NCBI GenBank assembly: GCA_017745295.1
Contig: JAGHZR010000001.1
Span: forward strand, 186,001 to 250,000
Origin: Novosphingobium sp.
Lineage (GTDB): Bacteria; Pseudomonadota; Alphaproteobacteria; Sphingomonadales; Sphingomonadaceae
DNA length: 64,000 nucleotides
Direction: 5' to 3'
Positions 62,892-64,000 of this stretch are shown piece after piece. Position 1 is the stretch's first letter; each line of letters starts with the position of its first letter. A model generated the notes under the pieces. The model ran no database searches. It was not told where the DNA came from and saw only the letters and a list, made by a program, of their open reading frames with translations. The position numbers were made by a program, and so were the translations under genes.

Positions 62892-63328
62892 GCACGATGC
62901 CCTCCACCCTTCCCGGCATGACCATCGCACCGGGCGCCACCGACCGCGAGAAGCTGGCTGTGACCGCCAGGCAGTTCGAGGCCCTGTTCGTGCGCCAGAT
63001 GCTGGCCGAGGCCCGCAAGACCCATTTCGGCGGTGACCAGCTGTTCTCCAGCCAGGCGCTCGATACCTTCAACCGGATTCAGGACGAGCACTTCGCGGAC
63101 GTGACCGCGCAGAGCAGCGTTCTGGGGCTGGCGAAGATCATCGAAGCGCAGATGGCACGGTTCGTGACCGGGCCTTCGACAGGCTCAGGCCGAGCGGGAC
63201 TGGGGAGAGGTGCCGAGGCCGACACCGCCCCTGCCTCCGCTCATACTGAGCCTGTCGAAGCACCCGCTCATGCTGAGCTTGTCGAAGCATCTGCCCGCAC
63301 CCTGTCTGTCGAAGCAAAGGCACCGTAA
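62888..63328 (+). CDS. flgJ: Rod-binding protein FlgJ (N-terminal domain) with repeat-encoded tail
   Basis: A 146-aa protein. Residues ~20-98 are the rod-binding domain (FEALFVRQMLAEARKTHFGG, QALDTFNRIQDEHFADV). There is no muramidase domain, which may be supplied by the separate transglycosylase gene at 53988. Residues after about 98 (VTGPSTGSGRAGL... to the end) are translated from repeat elements: AELVEASA and TEPVEAPA are readings of the same palindromic sequence. The real stop is at 63328, 3 bases before flgK. Function probably depends only on the first 100 residues. Confidence 0.9.
   Translation: MSTMPSTLPGMTIAPGATDREKLAVTARQFEALFVRQMLAEARKTHFGGDQLFSSQALDTFNRIQDEHFADVTAQSSVLGLAKIIEAQMARFVTGPSTGSGRAGLGRGAEADTAPASAHTEPVEAPAHAELVEASARTLSVEAKAP
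63173..63315. repeat. Repetitive palindromic elements inside the 3' end of flgJ
   Basis: A left-type arm (63173-63197, CTTCGACAGGCTCAGG core), two right-type arms (63237-63261 and 63264-63288) and a short third piece (63306-63315, CTGTCGAAGC) are present. The 63264-63288 arm is identical to 61066-61090. All lie within the flgJ reading frame. Confidence 0.88.
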
Positions 63329-63331
63329 ACC

Positions 63332-64000
63332 ATGGCCGCCGACCTTATCACCATCGCCCGCTCCGGCACCCGCGCCGCCAGGGCCGCGCTGGACGTGACC
63401 GCGCAAAACATCGCCAATGCCTCGTCGGCAGGCTATGTCCGCCGCAGCGTCTCGCTGTCGGAACTGGCGATCAATTCGGTCCTCTCGCAGCCGGGTGCGA
63501 TCAATCTCGCGGGCGTGCGCGTCACCGGGATCGTGCGCAATGCGGACATGTTCCGCCAGTCCGAAGTGCGCCGCACCGGCTCGGATGCCGCACGGGCCGG
63601 GGCTGAAGTGCAAGGGCTGGAAAACATCGAAAGCGCGGTCGAGCAGACCGGCGTCTACGATGCGATCACCGACTTCGAAGCCGCGCTGAAGCAACTCCTG
63701 TCGGACCCCACCGACGGCTCCCTGCGCGCCTCGACACTGGAACAGGCGCGCACGATGGCGCAGACTTTCAACACCGCCGCCTCCAGCCTCAATGCCGTCG
63801 GCGAGGGCCTTCGCTTCGAGGCGCAGGACGGGGTCCTCGCGGTCAATACCACCGCCACAGAACTGGCCCGCGTGAACTTGCGCCTCGCCCGCGCCTCCGA
63901 TGCATCGAGCGACCGCACCAGCCTGCTCGACCAGCGCGATTCCCTGCTGGAAAAGCTGAGCGGGCAAATCGATATCGCGACCACTTTCGCCGCCGACGGC
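63332..64000 (+). CDS. flgK: Flagellar hook-associated protein FlgK (5' part, cut by window end)
   Basis: The first 223 codons of flgK. ARAALDVTAQNIANASSAGY followed by VRRSVSLSE is the conserved N-terminal rod/hook motif, and the DQRDSLLEKLSGQIDIATTF segment near the window end is typical of FlgK (LDERDRLLDELS-type). It starts 3 bp after flgJ. The gene continues beyond the window. Confidence 0.93.
   Translation, partial: MAADLITIARSGTRAARAALDVTAQNIANASSAGYVRRSVSLSELAINSVLSQPGAINLAGVRVTGIVRNADMFRQSEVRRTGSDAARAGAEVQGLENIESAVEQTGVYDAITDFEAALKQLLSDPTDGSLRASTLEQARTMAQTFNTAASSLNAVGEGLRFEAQDGVLAVNTTATELARVNLRLARASDASSDRTSLLDQRDSLLEKLSGQIDIATTFAADG

Overview
The window is GC-rich chromosomal DNA from an alphaproteobacterium, most likely a sphingomonad of the Novosphingobium/Sphingobium type. 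This is inferred from the gene families: a TonB-dependent receptor in a sugar locus, a PhoK-type phosphatase, an NDUFA9-like protein, a hemC-hemD-mitofilin-like block, and families of short palindromic intergenic repeats. No database search was possible. No transposase, integrase, phage gene, rRNA or CRISPR array was seen.

Layout. 0.1-5.3 kb (minus strand): a large autotransporter, a Tat-exported lipoprotein of the intradiol-dioxygenase fold, and an OmpR-type response regulator. 6.0-9.1 kb (plus): a sensor kinase with a very unusual Gly/Pro-rich periplasmic insert, translationally coupled to an outer-membrane barrel protein. The kinase diverges from the regulator and they probably form a pair. 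9.1-15.3 kb: an FdhF/YdeP molybdopterin oxidoreductase, two glycosyltransferases, a flippase and tRNA-Leu(CAG). 15.5-29.8 kb: housekeeping genes, namely an NDUFA9-like protein, an HhH membrane protein with a 30-aa membrane peptide beside it, an OmpA-like protein, a tsaD-gpsA-flippase operon, hemC-hemD-mitofilin-like, a phosphatase/ubiquinone hydroxylase pair and a DsbD-like protein.

29.9-50.8 kb is an arabinan / L-arabinose / D-galactose utilisation locus. It holds a TonB receptor, an MGH1-like glycosidase, two GH43 enzymes and a GH51 arabinofuranosidase. It also holds a fucose-permease-type sugar importer, an aldose epimerase, a sugar 1-dehydrogenase, an SMP-30 lactonase and an IlvD/Edd dehydratase. 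After the dehydratase two branches are encoded: AraD1-type dehydratase plus a semialdehyde dehydrogenase (C5, to 2-oxoglutarate), and DgoK plus DgoA (C6, to pyruvate and glyceraldehyde-3-phosphate). A FadR-type GntR regulator sits in the middle. Related palindromic sites in front of the receptor, the catabolic operon and the importer/epimerase pair are good candidates for its operators.

51.1-64.0 kb is a flagellar region. A leftward operon carries motA-like, motB-like, flgA, flgM, flgN, a lytic transglycosylase, flhA and fliA. A rightward operon flgBCDEFGHIJK starts at a clear sigma-54 promoter and runs off the window end inside flgK. Several parts are reduced: FlgD is only 92 aa, FlgE 270 aa, and the MotB-like protein has no OmpA domain. 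Copies of a repetitive palindromic element lie inside the reading frames at the start of flgH and the end of flgJ.
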